This document shows positions 62,788 to 64,000 of a DNA stretch of 64,000 nucleotides, one piece after another. The position numbers and the translations under genes are program-made. Below the pieces are notes generated by a model. It was given only the letters and a program-made list of their open reading frames with translations. It was not told the origin of the DNA and ran no database searches. Origin of the DNA: Exiguobacterium sp. SL-9 (lineage in GTDB: Bacteria; Bacillota; Bacilli; Exiguobacteriales; Exiguobacteriaceae); contig NZ_SJUO01000007.1 of assembly GCF_004336985.1 (NCBI RefSeq), positions 16,739-80,738 on the forward strand. The letters run 5' to 3'. Each line of letters starts with the position of its first letter. Position 1 is the first letter of the stretch.

Positions 62788-63822
62788 ATGAATACTTTTA
62801 CGGAATTTCATCCCTCTTTAGAATCTTATTTCCGCTCAATCATTCTTTTCGGCCGAAATGTTGCTTCTTATAAATTCGCCATGGCAAAATCTCTTTTAGA
62901 GTTAAATCAACATCACACGAATACATTTATTTCTCTTGAAGATATATCTATTCCATTCGCTCATCATGTATGTGAACACTTAAAAATAAGTGATAGACAA
63001 GCTACCTCTCCTTCAAGTAAATTTTTAGACATTTGTCGAGGTTACAACTCCGGAAGTGTATCCCATGAGCAACTAATAGATGCAACTAAAAAACTCGGAT
63101 TCGTAAACGTATTAGACGCATTTCATAATGTTAGCAACGGAACGCTTCCGGTTTCCTTTTTCGAGGTACAAAAACATGGGAAGACAAAAGGAATTGTTTT
63201 AACTGATGATCTGTATAACATCTTACAATCTGTACAATCCGAGAACTTCTCACTCGAAGTGGAAGCTAGATGGCGATTAGTTGAAACAGCGTGGGGCCTA
63301 AATATCGCTTCTTCTCTATTAAATGTTAAACACGATACCGTTAAGGAGAAGTTCTTTATCCAAGAAACGGATCGACATAAACGAATCAATATTACTTCTT
63401 CTAGAGACGCTCTAAATGGTTATCAAAAAGGAAAATGTTTTTACTGTTTCCGTGATATTAGTATTCAATCAGGCGACCCTAGTTTAGCTGATGTTGATCA
63501 CTTCATTCCTCATACTTTAGGCACTGAATTTGAAGAGAATTTGAATGGCGTTTGGAACTTAGTGTTAGCATGCCAAAGCTGTAACCGAGGAGAGAATGGC
63601 AAATTTGCACGCATTCCTTCACTGGAATATCTGGAGCGGCTTCATCGAAGAAATGAATTTTTCATCGAAAGTCATCATCCCTTACGCGAAACTTTACTTA
63701 ACCAAACTGGTGCTTCCACTGACGCACGCATTAAGTATCTACAGATGATGTATAACTTAAGTGTCTCTTTGTCAGGCGGAATACGTTGGAAACCTACTTT
63801 CGAATTACCAGCTTCTTTTTAA
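62788..63822 (+). CDS. HNH endonuclease-domain protein
   Basis: The 344-aa protein has an unrecognised N-terminal part (1-210) and a C-terminal HNH core: CFYCF (about 217-221), DVDHFIPHTLG (about 235-245) and CQSCNRGENGKF (about 261-272). The CxxC/DH/CxxC arrangement fits a zinc-stabilised HNH nuclease. It stands alone after the type I locus with its own promoter. HNH proteins near restriction systems often restrict foreign DNA. AGGAGCG precedes the ATG. Confidence 0.8.
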   Translation: MNTFTEFHPSLESYFRSIILFGRNVASYKFAMAKSLLELNQHHTNTFISLEDISIPFAHHVCEHLKISDRQATSPSSKFLDICRGYNSGSVSHEQLIDATKKLGFVNVLDAFHNVSNGTLPVSFFEVQKHGKTKGIVLTDDLYNILQSVQSENFSLEVEARWRLVETAWGLNIASSLLNVKHDTVKEKFFIQETDRHKRINITSSRDALNGYQKGKCFYCFRDISIQSGDPSLADVDHFIPHTLGTEFEENLNGVWNLVLACQSCNRGENGKFARIPSLEYLERLHRRNEFFIESHHPLRETLLNQTGASTDARIKYLQMMYNLSVSLSGGIRWKPTFELPASF

Positions 63823-64000
63823 ACGAATTTATGGTGATTTTAGATCTATCTTTAGTCCTTACATTCTATATATATAAATAAGACGTAACTCTGATTCACT
63901 AAATACAGTTGAAGAGCTTCATTACAGGCTGTTCAGAAGTTTTCACGGTACAATATATGACTGCTCGGTCATGAATAACGTCACCACCTTTCTCCGAGAT

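Noticed and set aside
1..64000. CRISPR array, tRNA, rRNA or plasmid replication gene
   Set aside because: No regularly spaced repeat-spacer pattern, cas gene, cloverleaf or replication initiator was seen on reading. This does not exclude such features outside the window.

Overview
The window looks like accessory DNA from a low-to-moderate GC Gram-positive bacterium of the Bacilli. AGGAGG-type ribosome sites, a LexA-type SOS box, YolD, YcxB, a MOB_L-type relaxase and a Gram-positive type IV secretion operon all point there. The roughly 55% GC of the transfer genes, set among AT-rich islands, would suit a host such as Exiguobacterium, but the genus is a guess. No replication initiator, tRNA or rRNA gene was seen, so conjugative plasmid and integrated conjugative element remain open. 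A tyrosine recombinase favours some form of site-specific integration or resolution.

Layout. (1) 1-6770 is an AT-rich defence block: a RecQ-like helicase cut by the left edge, a divergent sigma-70-like factor, and an ATPase/HNH pair resembling Septu PtuA/PtuB. (2) 6773-12330 holds a tyrosine recombinase with palindromes beside it, an uncharacterised protein with a TPR partner, a small membrane protein, a secreted NlpC/P60-like hydrolase and an XRE regulator. (3) 12669-29314 is a GC-rich conjugation operon: XRE regulator, possible structured RNA, VirB2-like pilin, VirD4, VirB6-like, VirB3/PrgI-like, split VirB4, a two-domain cell-wall hydrolase, accessory membrane proteins, a probable oriT, a MOB_L relaxase and an ArdC-like antirestriction protein. 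One AT-rich patch (about 17580-18770) interrupts it and replaces a lipoprotein gene plus the first third of the VirB6 gene.

(4) 29431-39346 carries peptidase S51, Nif3-like, DUF3006 (one intact, one decayed), a secreted metallo-beta-lactamase-fold protein, a secreted nuclease, an M20 peptidase, regulators, an LRAT-like protein and a PD-(D/E)XK-like protein. (5) 39635-53194 is a second defence and mobile region. It has a caspase-like protease with an overlapping partner gene, an Abi_2 (AbiD/AbiF) HEPN protein preceded by a probable abiF-type RNA, three copies of a repeated module coding for a 127-aa protein, a YcxB pair, a Fic protein, a DUF4129-like/MoxR/DUF58 operon, RadC with a possible structured RNA, and an SOS-box-controlled yolD with no polymerase gene. 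(6) 53399-63822 is a type I restriction locus: an extra methylase-specificity fusion, then HsdM, HsdS and HsdR, then an HNH protein.

The transfer operon would move the element and ArdC would shield it on entry. The Septu-like pair, caspase pair, Abi/RNA pair, Fic protein and type I system would together act as anti-phage or anti-plasmid cargo. The best leads for something undescribed are the helicase/sigma/ATPase/HNH block, the caspase operon, the Abi RNA, the two possible structured RNAs (13169-13422 and 52529-52765) and the repeated 127-aa module.
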